Translations under genes and position numbers: made by a program
Notes under the pieces: generated by a model
What the model was told of the DNA's origin: nothing
What the model saw: only the letters and a program-made list of their open reading frames with translations
Databases searched by the model: none
Shown: positions 1-5,551 of the stretch, piece after piece
Layout: the number at the start of each line of letters is the position of its first letter
Numbering within the stretch: the first letter of the stretch is position 1
Assembly (NCBI GenBank): GCA_014378155.1
Contig: JACMOF010000287.1
Span: 1 to 6,898 of the forward strand
Length of the DNA: 6,898 nt
Direction of reading: 5' to 3'
DNA from: Caulobacter sp.
GTDB lineage: Bacteria; Pseudomonadota; Alphaproteobacteria; Caulobacterales; Caulobacteraceae

Positions 1-250
1 AGATGAAGCCGAAATAGACCAGGGTCGCGGTGTCGATCGCCATGATCGCCAGGTCGACATTATAGGCGTCGTTGCCGTGGACGAGCAGCGACCCCGCCCA
101 GGCCAGCCCCGCCCCCAGGCCAATACCACGCGCGCTGTAGTCGCCGAAGCCGATAGCGGCGCCGCAGACCACCGTGGCCAGGCCCAACGAAAAAAGCGTG
201 TGAATCTGCAAGGCGGGGCAACGCTCAGACTGAAACCTGAGCGTCACCAT
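1..250 (-). CDS. Uncharacterised multi-pass membrane protein, N-terminal part (3' end off the left edge)
   Basis: This frame is open from an ATG at 250-248 to the left edge and gives 83 visible residues, with no stop. I read it directly from the reverse complement. After a short N-terminus (MVTLRFQSER) it shows three hydrophobic stretches: about residues 18-35, about 42-57 (rich in Gly, Ala and Leu), and about 65-83, ending in LVYFGFI. That pattern fits a small integral inner-membrane protein. The start is uncertain: ATG250 lies inside a nested inverted repeat (211-266), and its upstream purine stretch (GAGGCGGGG) sits rather far away. TTG at 211-209 in the same frame is an alternative that would put the repeat in the leader. 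It lies 45 bases after the stop of the 72-residue gene on the same strand, so co-transcription is plausible. I do not recognise a family and cannot give a function. Confidence 0.6.
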   Translation of the reverse strand, partial: MVTLRFQSERCPALQIHTLFSLGLATVVCGAAIGFGDYSARGIGLGAGLAWAGSLLVHGNDAYNVDLAIMAIDTATLVYFGFI

Positions 251-266
251 GCAGCAAGCCCCGCCT
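211..266. repeat. Nested inverted repeat (possible RNA hairpin over a translation start)
   Basis: Two pairs of perfect arms are nested. The outer arms are AGGCGGGGC (211-219) and GCCCCGCCT (258-266). The inner arms are ACGCTCAG (221-228) and CTGAGCGT (237-244) around an 8-base loop. On the minus-strand transcript this would form a 17-bp stem with a lopsided bulge: 13 bases on one side, one on the other. That bulge contains the candidate ATG at 250-248 of the membrane protein. No T-run follows directly; the first is 17 bases further on. A classical intrinsic terminator is therefore unlikely. Translational control or mRNA stability is an inference. Confidence 0.55.
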
Positions 267-295
267 CGCGATAAGCAACCTGAGGTATGCGAGGA

Positions 296-514
296 TCAGT
301 GTCGGGTTCGGCGCCCTTCCCACAGGATGGCCTTGACCTCTTCGATGATGTTAAGCGCGCCGTCGGCGTCGCCAGCCTCTTCGAGCGCGATCAGTTGTGG
401 CATGAGCACGGACAGAATCCGGCGCTGGACAGGCCCCAGGGTCCGCAGGTGGCGACGGAACTCGTTCAGTTCGTCGTGGATGGTGTCCGACGAAGCAGTC
501 TGGGCGGTGCTCAC
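296..514 (-). CDS. Small uncharacterised helical protein, 72 residues
   Basis: The GTG start (514-512) overlaps the stop of the upstream 115-residue gene as GTGA. A GGAGG ribosome binding site lies seven bases before it, so translational coupling is likely. The protein is charged and soluble-looking, with no signal or membrane segment. It reads as two or three helices: residues about 9-25 (IHDELNEFRRHLRTL), about 27-45 (QRRILSVLMPQLIALEEAG), and about 50-66 (GALNIIEEVKAILWEG). The mix of amphipathic helices and acidic and basic residues suggests a small interaction protein, but that is only an inference. The reading frame, start signal and overlap support it as a real gene. I do not recognise a family. 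Confidence 0.7.
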   Translation of the reverse strand: MSTAQTASSDTIHDELNEFRRHLRTLGPVQRRILSVLMPQLIALEEAGDADGALNIIEEVKAILWEGRRTRH

Positions 515-858
515 GCGGCGCGGCCTCCGTCCAGAGCGCGTAGGCCCGAGGTGCGGGGCACTTCCGGCGGCTTGTCCATGTCGCCCATCGCCAAGGCGCC
601 ACAGCCGATCTGGCTCCTCACCGTGTTGAGCGCGCCATGAGCCTCGATGATGGTACGGCGGGCGGAGACGATATAGGCCAGGGTCTCGCCGAGATTGGCG
701 ACGGCGGCCTGGCCAATCACGGCCGAAAGACGAGCTTCCAGTCGCAGCGACGGCAGCAGGCCCATCAGTTCGGCGGTTTCGCGGAGGGCGGCGTCGATCG
801 CCGCTTCGGCGCGCATCAGCTTTTCAGCTCCTGCGCGGGCTGCATCGGTTCTTTTCAT
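511..858 (-). CDS. Small uncharacterised helical protein, 115 residues
   Basis: The ATG at 858-856 is preceded by GGGAGAG six bases upstream, a clear ribosome binding site; a second ATG four bases upstream is out of frame. Residues about 1-80 are predicted to be almost entirely helical. They contain the stretch LPSLRLEARLSAVIGQ, followed by a helix with an ARRTIIEAH motif. Residues about 85-115 form a Gly/Pro/Asp-rich, probably flexible tail. There is no signal peptide, membrane segment or recognisable catalytic motif. From memory, similar short helical proteins with an 'LP..R..ARLSAV.GQ' pattern occur as uncharacterised genes in alphaproteobacteria, but I could not verify this. The gene lies 71 bases downstream of the LuxR-type gene on the same strand and overlaps the next gene by four bases, so it sits in the middle of a probable operon. 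Confidence 0.75.
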   Translation of the reverse strand: MKRTDAARAGAEKLMRAEAAIDAALRETAELMGLLPSLRLEARLSAVIGQAAVANLGETLAYIVSARRTIIEAHGALNTVRSQIGCGALAMGDMDKPPEVPRTSGLRALDGGRAA

Positions 859-929
859 GCATGACTCTCCCGTTCGCGCGGGGCCCCCCGCACGTTGAAG
901 TCGATGAACTTGTGTCGAGACGACCGGCG
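859..929. other. Intergenic gap between the LuxR-type ORF and the 115-residue gene
   Basis: This 71-base gap contains a short G/C palindrome at 878-891 (GCGGGG, two bases, CCCCGC) and the ribosome binding site of the downstream gene. I see no convincing -35/-10 pair and no stem followed by a T-run. Either read-through from the LuxR-type gene or an unrecognised promoter could drive the small genes below. Confidence 0.4.
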
Positions 930-1688
930 TCAGTGCGCCGGAGGCGGGCTCCAGCCCTCGCGGAATCGCTGAAGGGCATAGAGGAATTCATGGGCGCCCA
1001 TGGTGACCATGCCGAGCAGGATTCCGCCTAGCGCGGCCACGACCAGGATCAGACCCAGCCATTGCAAAGGAGTCAGGTCATGGCGCCAGCTCCTTCCAGA
1101 TTCCGCAGGGGCGTGTCGTCGGCCAGGAAGGCCGTGGCCGCCAGCACCCGGAGCAGCAGCTTGCTGGGCGGATCCCCCGCCGCCTGGGCCTTGCGCAACG
1201 CCGACACCGTTTCCGGCACCAACCGCCCCCGCTCGGGCGTCCCGGCCATGAGGGTCAATCCCTCTTCCAGCGACTGCCAGCTGGCTATGAAAAATGCTGG
1301 CGGCGGTGTCGGACCCGGCATGGAAGGTTTCATCATGGCTGCTCTCGCTGTTGGAACGAGAGAAGACCTCTGCGCCGGTCGTGGCTAGCGTGGCCGATTG
1401 CTTACGGTAGTCATTACCGGGGTCGGTTTCCCAGGCGATGAAGGCCAGGGCGGCGTCGCGGCGGCCGAGCCCCCCGACTCGACGTCGAGCGCTGAGCACG
1501 TGCATCTCGACGGTCTTGGGTGACAGCCGCAGCAGCCGGGCGATCTCCTTGCCCTGGCGATGCTGGGCGATGAGACGCAGGATCTCCCGCTCCCGCGGGG
1601 TCAGTCTCTCGAAGCCCAAGTTGTCGCCAGCATCCACCATGGCGCTAAAATGTGTCGGCGCTCGCGTTACGTCCAGCCACAGTTGCAC
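930..1688 (-). CDS. LuxR-type helix-turn-helix regulator with C-terminal membrane segment; internal frame switch suspected
   Basis: The GTG start at 1688-1686 has an AGAGGG ribosome binding site seven bases upstream; an in-frame ATG at residue 17 lacks one. Residues 29-85 are a typical LuxR/NarL DNA-binding domain: LTPREREILRLIA, the recognition-helix region LSPKTVEMHV, then SARRRVG. There is no receiver or autoinducer-binding domain before it. The frame stays open for 252 residues. However, residues about 118-203 are Gly/Ala/Arg/Pro-rich with weak third-position G/C bias, while the +1 frame over the same bases (1073-1336) looks genuinely coding. From about residue 204 this frame looks real again, with a transmembrane segment (about 207-229, LQWLGLILVV...) and a short tail ending SPPPAH. 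The choices are one regulator-membrane protein with two compensating frameshifts, or overlapping genes (HTH protein, 87-residue protein, small membrane protein). The HTH assignment is firm; the C-terminal boundary is not. Confidence 0.65.
   Translation of the reverse strand: MQLWLDVTRAPTHFSAMVDAGDNLGFERLTPREREILRLIAQHRQGKEIARLLRLSPKTVEMHVLSARRRVGGLGRRDAALAFIAWETDPGNDYRKQSATLATTGAEVFSRSNSESSHDETFHAGSDTAASIFHSQLAVAGRGIDPHGRDARAGAVGAGNGVGVAQGPGGGGSAQQAAAPGAGGHGLPGRRHAPAESGRSWRHDLTPLQWLGLILVVAALGGILLGMVTMGAHEFLYALQRFREGWSPPPAH
1073..1336 (-). CDS. 87-residue uncharacterised protein overlapping the LuxR-type ORF in the +1 frame
   Basis: It starts at an ATG (1336-1334) followed by a second ATG, with GAGAG five bases upstream. 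It ends at TGA (1075-1073). From the Trp codon at residue 20 to near the end, 58 of 66 codons by my count end in G or C, while the overlapping LuxR frame is clearly weaker there. The sequence is also protein-like: a Pro-rich start (PGPTPPP), then helices around SWQSLEEGLTL, ETVSALRKAQ and LLLRVLAATAFLADD. It has no signal peptide or known motif. It could be a separate gene translated by re-initiation inside the LuxR ORF. It could equally be the displaced middle section of one LuxR-membrane protein, since the frame upstream is open back to a TAG near 1385. Function unknown. Confidence 0.55.
   Translation of the reverse strand: MMKPSMPGPTPPPAFFIASWQSLEEGLTLMAGTPERGRLVPETVSALRKAQAAGDPPSKLLLRVLAATAFLADDTPLRNLEGAGAMT
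1342..1362 (-). promoter_or_regulatory. Hairpin covering the ribosome binding site of the 87-residue ORF
   Basis: On the minus-strand transcript CUCUCGUU (1362-1355) can pair with AGCGAGAG (1349-1342) around a 5-base loop: eight pairs, one of them G-U. The 3' arm contains the GAGAG that would act as ribosome binding site for the ATG at 1336. Ribosomes translating the upstream LuxR frame would open it, which would give translational coupling. The pairing is visible; the role is inferred. Confidence 0.35.
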
Positions 1689-1759
1689 AGGCGCGCCCTC
1701 TAAGGACGCGATACATCAAAAAGATCGCGGTTTGCCCCGATAGGTGAGCTGGAAAGCCC
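1689..1759. promoter_or_regulatory. Leader of the LuxR-type gene with a spaced inverted repeat
   Basis: This 71-base gap separates the iorB-like stop from the LuxR-type start on the same strand. It is AT-richer than its surroundings. It contains arms CGCGAT (1707-1712) and ATCGCG (1724-1729) separated by 11 bases, which include AAAAA on the plus strand (TTTTT on the transcribed-sense minus strand). This could be an operator for the LuxR-type protein itself or a promoter element. No clear terminator for the upstream operon is visible here. Confidence 0.3.
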
Positions 1760-3952
1760 CTAAGCCCCGGCCGAAACCAGCGGCAGTCGCGTCGTCGGCG
1801 TCTTGGAAATCGCTAGCAAGGCGTTGGCCACGGCCGGTCCGATCACCGGCGTTCCGGGCTCGCCGACGCCGCTCGGCGGATTGGCGGACGGCAAGATGTG
1901 GGTTTCGACCGTCGGCGCCTCGTTCATCCGCAGCACGCGATAGGTGTCGAAATTGCTCTGGTCGACCGCCCCGCCCGTCAGGGTGACCTCGCCATAGAGC
2001 GCCGCCGACAGGCCGTAGCACGTGCCGCCTTCCATCTGGGCGGCGATCTGGTCGGGCGAGACGGCGACGCCGCAGTCGATGGCGGTGACCACCCGGCCGA
2101 CCCGCGGATGACCGTCCACCAGCTTGACCTCGGCCACTTGGGCGACGACAGAGCCGAAGCTTTCGTGAACCGCCACGCCGCGCGTCCAGCCGGGCGTCGA
2201 GGTCGGACCGGCCTTCTCGACGGCGAGGTTCAGCACCGCAAGATGCCGCGCGGCCTCGGGACCCGCCTTGACGTATAGGGCCCGCCGATACTCGACCGGA
2301 TCCTTGCCGGCCTTGCGGGCCAGTTGGTCGATGGTGTGCTCCATCACGAAGGCGGTATGGGTGGCCCCCACCGAACGCCACCACAGCACCGGCACGCCGG
2401 CCTCCGGCAGGGCCAGTTGGGCGTCGACGACAGGGGTGGCTTTCAGATAGGGCGAGCCCGACGCACCCTCGATCGCGGTCTGGTCCGGCCCCTTGGAGGG
2501 CATCGGCGAGCCCTTCATGATCGACTGGCTGACAATGCGATGGCGCCAGGTCGCCGGGTAGCCGTCCTTGTCGAGCGTGACCCGGACGGCATGGTGGACC
2601 ATCGGCCGGAAATAGCCGGCCTGCATGTCGTCCTCGCGAGTCCAGACCAGCTTCACCGGCCGATTGCCGCCGACTTTCTTGGCGATGTGCACGCACTCGG
2701 CGACGTAGTCGGACTGGAAGTTGGCGCGCCTGCCGAACGATCCGCCGGCATAGAGGGTCTCGACCTCGACCGAGCCCGGCAGCGTCCCGACGATCTTGGC
2801 GGCGGCCAATTGGTCCAGAGTCGGACTTTGGGAGCCGTGGGTCAGCTTGACCCTGTTGCCGTCCACCTGGGCCACGCAGTTCATTGGCTCCATGGTGGCG
2901 TGGGCCAGATACGGAAAGTCGTAGGTCGTCTCGAAAGCGTCCTTGCCGCCGGCCGCAGCTGCGGCGTCGCCCTTGGAATCGAAGGCCTCCCACTTCAGGT
3001 CGGACGGTCCCCTGCCGGCCGCGATGTCGCGCCACTGGGCGGCGATGGTCTTGGAGTCGCGGTTCTCGGCCTTGTCGAGGTCCCACTCGACCTTCAGCGC
3101 CTCGCGGCCCATGCGGGCGGCATAGGTGGTGTCGGCGACCACGGCCACACCGGTCGGAATCTGGTAAACCTCGACCACGCCGGCTACCTTCTTGGCGTCG
3201 TCGGCGTTGAAGCTCTTCACCTTGCCGCCAAAGCGTGGGGCGTGCGCCACCACCGCCACCAACATGTCGGGCAACTGGACGTCCTGGGTATAGCGCGCCG
3301 TTCCGTTGCTCTTGATCAGGCTGTCCTTGCGGCGAACGCGGTCGGTGCCGATCAGGGTGAAGGTCTTGGGATCCTTGAGGACCGGGGTTTCGGGCGGCGC
3401 GATCTTGGCGGCGTCGGCGATCAGGGCGGCGAACGGGGCGGACTTGCCGCCAGCGTGGCTGACCAAGCTATCCTTGACGGTGATCTCGCCGGCCGGGACG
3501 TTCCACTTGGCCGCGGCTGCTTGCACGAACATCGCCCGCGCGCCGGCCCCGGCCTTGCGCAGCTGTTCCCACGAATTGGAGATCGCCGACGAGCCGCCGG
3601 TCAGTTGAACGCCCATGCCGCCATTGGCGTAGAGCTTGGCGTTGGCGGGGGCGTGCATGACCTTCACCCGAGCCCAGTCGGCGTCGAGTTCCTCGGCGAC
3701 CAAGGCCGCCAGGCCCGCATGGTTGCCTTGGCCAAATTCGATGTGCTTGGACAGCACCGTCACCGCGCCGTCCGGATCGAAGCGGATGAACGGCCCAAAA
3801 GCGCCGACATCGACCTTGGATCCCGCGCTCATCAGGTCGGCGGGCGAGCAGCCCACCATCAGTGATCCGCCGACCAAGGTGGCGCTGACCACCACGACGT
3901 CGCGGCGGCTGACGCCCTCTTTACGCATCAGCTTGCTGAAAGGGGCGTTCAT
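1760..3952 (-). CDS. iorB: Molybdopterin-binding large subunit of an isoquinoline 1-oxidoreductase-type hydroxylase (xanthine dehydrogenase family), Tat-exported
   Basis: This 730-residue protein is the catalytic subunit of a molybdenum hydroxylase that oxidises a carbon next to a hetero-atom, or an aldehyde, using water. The exact substrate cannot be read from the sequence. A twin-arginine signal opens it (S15-R16-R17-D18-V19, then a hydrophobic stretch ending VGC at 33-35), so it acts in the periplasm, possibly membrane-anchored. The hammerhead-like domain spans about 205-290. Family motifs include HATMEPMNC (351-359) and GGSFGRR (403-409), where many relatives have GGGFGRR. GVGEPG (695-700) carries the catalytic-type Glu698. 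Length is normal for single-chain IorB-like proteins. The ATG at 3952 has GAGGAG seven bases upstream and overlaps the iorA-like stop as ATGA. The frame stays open upstream through iorA, but that stretch is a shadow. No cytochrome c or XdhC-type maturation gene lies in the window. The family call is firm; the symbol means IorB-like. Confidence 0.9.
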   Translation of the reverse strand: MNAPFSKLMRKEGVSRRDVVVVSATLVGGSLMVGCSPADLMSAGSKVDVGAFGPFIRFDPDGAVTVLSKHIEFGQGNHAGLAALVAEELDADWARVKVMHAPANAKLYANGGMGVQLTGGSSAISNSWEQLRKAGAGARAMFVQAAAAKWNVPAGEITVKDSLVSHAGGKSAPFAALIADAAKIAPPETPVLKDPKTFTLIGTDRVRRKDSLIKSNGTARYTQDVQLPDMLVAVVAHAPRFGGKVKSFNADDAKKVAGVVEVYQIPTGVAVVADTTYAARMGREALKVEWDLDKAENRDSKTIAAQWRDIAAGRGPSDLKWEAFDSKGDAAAAAGGKDAFETTYDFPYLAHATMEPMNCVAQVDGNRVKLTHGSQSPTLDQLAAAKIVGTLPGSVEVETLYAGGSFGRRANFQSDYVAECVHIAKKVGGNRPVKLVWTREDDMQAGYFRPMVHHAVRVTLDKDGYPATWRHRIVSQSIMKGSPMPSKGPDQTAIEGASGSPYLKATPVVDAQLALPEAGVPVLWWRSVGATHTAFVMEHTIDQLARKAGKDPVEYRRALYVKAGPEAARHLAVLNLAVEKAGPTSTPGWTRGVAVHESFGSVVAQVAEVKLVDGHPRVGRVVTAIDCGVAVSPDQIAAQMEGGTCYGLSAALYGEVTLTGGAVDQSNFDTYRVLRMNEAPTVETHILPSANPPSGVGEPGTPVIGPAVANALLAISKTPTTRLPLVSAGA

Positions 3953-4500
3953 GGGTTCGCTCCTCGGCCGGTCGAACCCGAAGCGGCGGCGATCTCGGCG
4001 TCGATCTCGTTGGCGGCGGTCGTCGCGGCGGGCGCATTGACCAGCGGCGCCGAGGCCAAGCCCGCGGCGTCCTTGATGGCGGCGCGGATGCGTTGATAGG
4101 TGCCGCAGCGACAGATGTTGCCGCTCATGGCGTTGTCGATGTCCTCGTCGCTGGGCGACTTGGTCTGGGCCAGCAGGGCTGCGGCCGACATGATCTGGCC
4201 CGACTGGCAGTAGCCGCACTGCGGCACATCGTGGGCCACCCAGGCCTTTTGCAGCGGATGCGTCCCGCCCAGGCTCTCGATGGTGGCGATCTTGGCGCCG
4301 TTCAACGTGGCGATCGGCGTTACGCACGAGCGCACGGGATCCCCGTTGACGTGAACCGTGCAGGCCCCGCACTGGGCCATGCCGCAGCCAAACTTGGTGC
4401 CCGTCAGTCCAAGTTCGTCGCGAAGCACCCACAGCAGTGGAGTTTCGGGGTCGGCCTTGACGGTGACCGTCCTGCCATTGATGTCCAGAGTGGCCGTCAT
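3949..4500 (-). CDS. iorA: 2[2Fe-2S] small subunit of an isoquinoline 1-oxidoreductase-type hydroxylase
   Basis: This 183-residue protein carries the two iron-sulfur clusters that pass electrons from the molybdenum site of the partner subunit to an acceptor. The N-terminal plant-type ferredoxin domain holds Cys39, Cys44, Cys47 and Cys59 (CGMAQCGAC plus a later Cys). The helical second domain holds CGYC at 95-98 and CRC at 130-132, the usual four-Cys pattern. The first about 155 residues match the normal family size. An Ala-rich tail of about 30 residues (ending GRGANP) is extra and probably flexible. It has no signal peptide, so if the complex is periplasmic it must be carried out with the Tat-signal subunit; that is inferred from the family. 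The ATG at 4500 has GGGGGAGG nine bases upstream. It overlaps the downstream large-subunit gene by four bases, so the pair is one operon. Confidence 0.92.
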   Translation of the reverse strand: MTATLDINGRTVTVKADPETPLLWVLRDELGLTGTKFGCGMAQCGACTVHVNGDPVRSCVTPIATLNGAKIATIESLGGTHPLQKAWVAHDVPQCGYCQSGQIMSAAALLAQTKSPSDEDIDNAMSGNICRCGTYQRIRAAIKDAAGLASAPLVNAPAATTAANEIDAEIAAASGSTGRGANP

Positions 4501-4645
4501 AGGCGCTCGCCTCCCCCACGAAAACCGGCCCGCCGACCCGGCATCGCGGTTTTAACACCGCTCAGACCCAAACCCGCCAGTGAAATCTTGGTCCAGTCAG
4601 GCTAGCGTGGCCACGACGTTCGCTTCGCTGTCAGGACCCACGCCC
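4501..4645. promoter_or_regulatory. Divergent intergenic region between iorA and the siroheme gene, with inverted repeat
   Basis: This region must carry the promoters for the iorAB-type operon (minus) and the cysG-like gene (plus). It contains a perfect 7-bp inverted repeat, AAAACCG (4521-4527) and CGGTTTT (4547-4553), with a 19-base spacer, a candidate operator. A small palindrome AGGCG-CT-CGCCT (4501-4512) sits directly next to the iorA start. I could not pick a confident -35/-10 pair on either strand. Confidence 0.4.
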
Positions 4646-5542
4646 TTGGATTCCTTTCCCGCCTATTTCCCCCTGGCCGGCCGCAAGGTGGTGATCGCCG
4701 GCGTCGGCGAGGCCGCCGACAACAAGGCCCGGCTGTTCGAGGGCTCGCCGGCGACCGTGGTGCGGGTCGACGGTCCCGCCGCCTTCCTGCCCGGAACCTA
4801 TGTCGGCGCGACCCTGGCCTTCGTCGCCGGGGACGACGAGGTGTTCCTTCAGGCGGCCGCCGGCGCGGCGCGGGCCGCTCGCGTGCTGGTCAATGTCGTC
4901 GATAAGCCCGCGATGAGCGACTTCAACACTCCGGCGGTGGTCGACCGCGGGGAGGTGGGGATGGCCGTCGGCACCGGCGGCTCCTCCCCGACCTTGGCCA
5001 CCAAGCTGCGCAACGACATCGAGGCCCAGGTGCCGGAAGGCACGGGCCGGGTCGCCGCCCTGCTGCGCAAGTTCCAGGACGAGGTGCGCGGCGCCCTGCC
5101 CGCGATGCACGAGCGCCGGGCCTTTCTGCGCGACGCCGTGGTCGGCGAGGCCGCTCAGGCGGCGATGGCGGGCGACATGGAAAAGGCCGGTCAGCTGTTT
5201 CGCCAGGCCCTGGCCAAGGGCGTCGGTCGCGAGGGCAAGGTGCGGTTCATCGCCGGCAAGGGGCCCGCCGACCTGCTGACCCTGCGCGCGGTCCGGGCTC
5301 TGGGCGCGGCCGATGTGCTGATCGCCGACGACGGCGCCGCTCCAGAGGTGCTGCTTCTTCTCCGCCGCGACGTCCACCGGTTGCCGCCCGGCGAGGTCTC
5401 GGCCGAGGCGCTTGTCGCGCTGGCCCAGGAGGGCAAGCAGATCGTTAGGCTGGTCGTCGCGCCAGTCGACCCTGCGGTCATCCAGGCCCTGGCGGCCGCC
5501 TCGGTGGCGGTCGAGGTGTTGATGGCGGCGCCGGCGGGTTGA
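4646..5542 (+). CDS. CysG N-terminal-type precorrin-2 dehydrogenase/sirohydrochlorin ferrochelatase with truncated methyltransferase-like tail
   Basis: The protein probably makes siroheme in the cytoplasm, by NAD-dependent oxidation of precorrin-2 and then iron insertion. Siroheme is the cofactor of sulfite and nitrite reductases. Counting from the TTG at 4646 (298 residues), the NAD-binding loop is AGVGEA (18-23). The active-site region VVDKP includes Asp86, and GTGGSSPTLA (109-118) matches the CysG Gly-Ser-Pro segment. Residues about 120-190 form the helical dimerisation part. From about 197 the sequence resembles the start of the uroporphyrinogen III methyltransferase domain (GKGPADLLTLRAVRALGAADVL). 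It stops after about 100 residues, against about 240 for a full domain, so methylation is unlikely. In-frame GTG codons at 4580 and 4607 would add 22 or 13 residues. I chose TTG because AGGA lies nine bases upstream and the protein then begins DSFPAYFPLAGRK, like a normal family start. It ends nine bases from the convergent transporter gene. Confidence 0.8.
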   Translation: MDSFPAYFPLAGRKVVIAGVGEAADNKARLFEGSPATVVRVDGPAAFLPGTYVGATLAFVAGDDEVFLQAAAGAARAARVLVNVVDKPAMSDFNTPAVVDRGEVGMAVGTGGSSPTLATKLRNDIEAQVPEGTGRVAALLRKFQDEVRGALPAMHERRAFLRDAVVGEAAQAAMAGDMEKAGQLFRQALAKGVGREGKVRFIAGKGPADLLTLRAVRALGAADVLIADDGAAPEVLLLLRRDVHRLPPGEVSAEALVALAQEGKQIVRLVVAPVDPAVIQALAAASVAVEVLMAAPAG

Positions 5543-5551
5543 TGCTCCCCG

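Noticed and set aside
211..266. Nested inverted repeat as an intrinsic terminator
   Set aside because: No T-run directly follows the stem on either strand.
1353..1382. GGAAC motif that could be the -35 of a general-stress (EcfG-type) promoter on the plus strand
   Set aside because: No GTT-type -10 lies at the usual 16-17 base spacing, and no plus-strand gene follows.
1716..3086. Minus-strand open frame of 456 codons inside iorB
   Set aside because: It is a shifted-frame shadow with Arg/Gly-rich composition; the motifs for the real protein lie in the other frame.
2324..3865. Long open frame on the plus strand (513 codons) opposite the iorB-like gene
   Set aside because: It is the antisense shadow of a clear molybdenum hydroxylase frame in GC-rich DNA; its product has no family motifs and is rich in Gly, His and Arg.
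3953..4558. Upstream extension of the iorB-like frame that would make a 932-residue protein
   Set aside because: The extension runs through iorA in the wrong frame and is low-complexity; the Tat signal and a good ribosome binding site mark the start at 3952.
4631..5377. Minus-strand open frame of 248 codons opposite the cysG-like gene
   Set aside because: It is an antisense shadow; the plus-strand frame holds the NAD-binding and CysG motifs.
5543..5551. Bidirectional terminator between the convergent cysG-like and transporter genes
   Set aside because: The gap is only nine bases and I found no convincing stem with T-runs around it.
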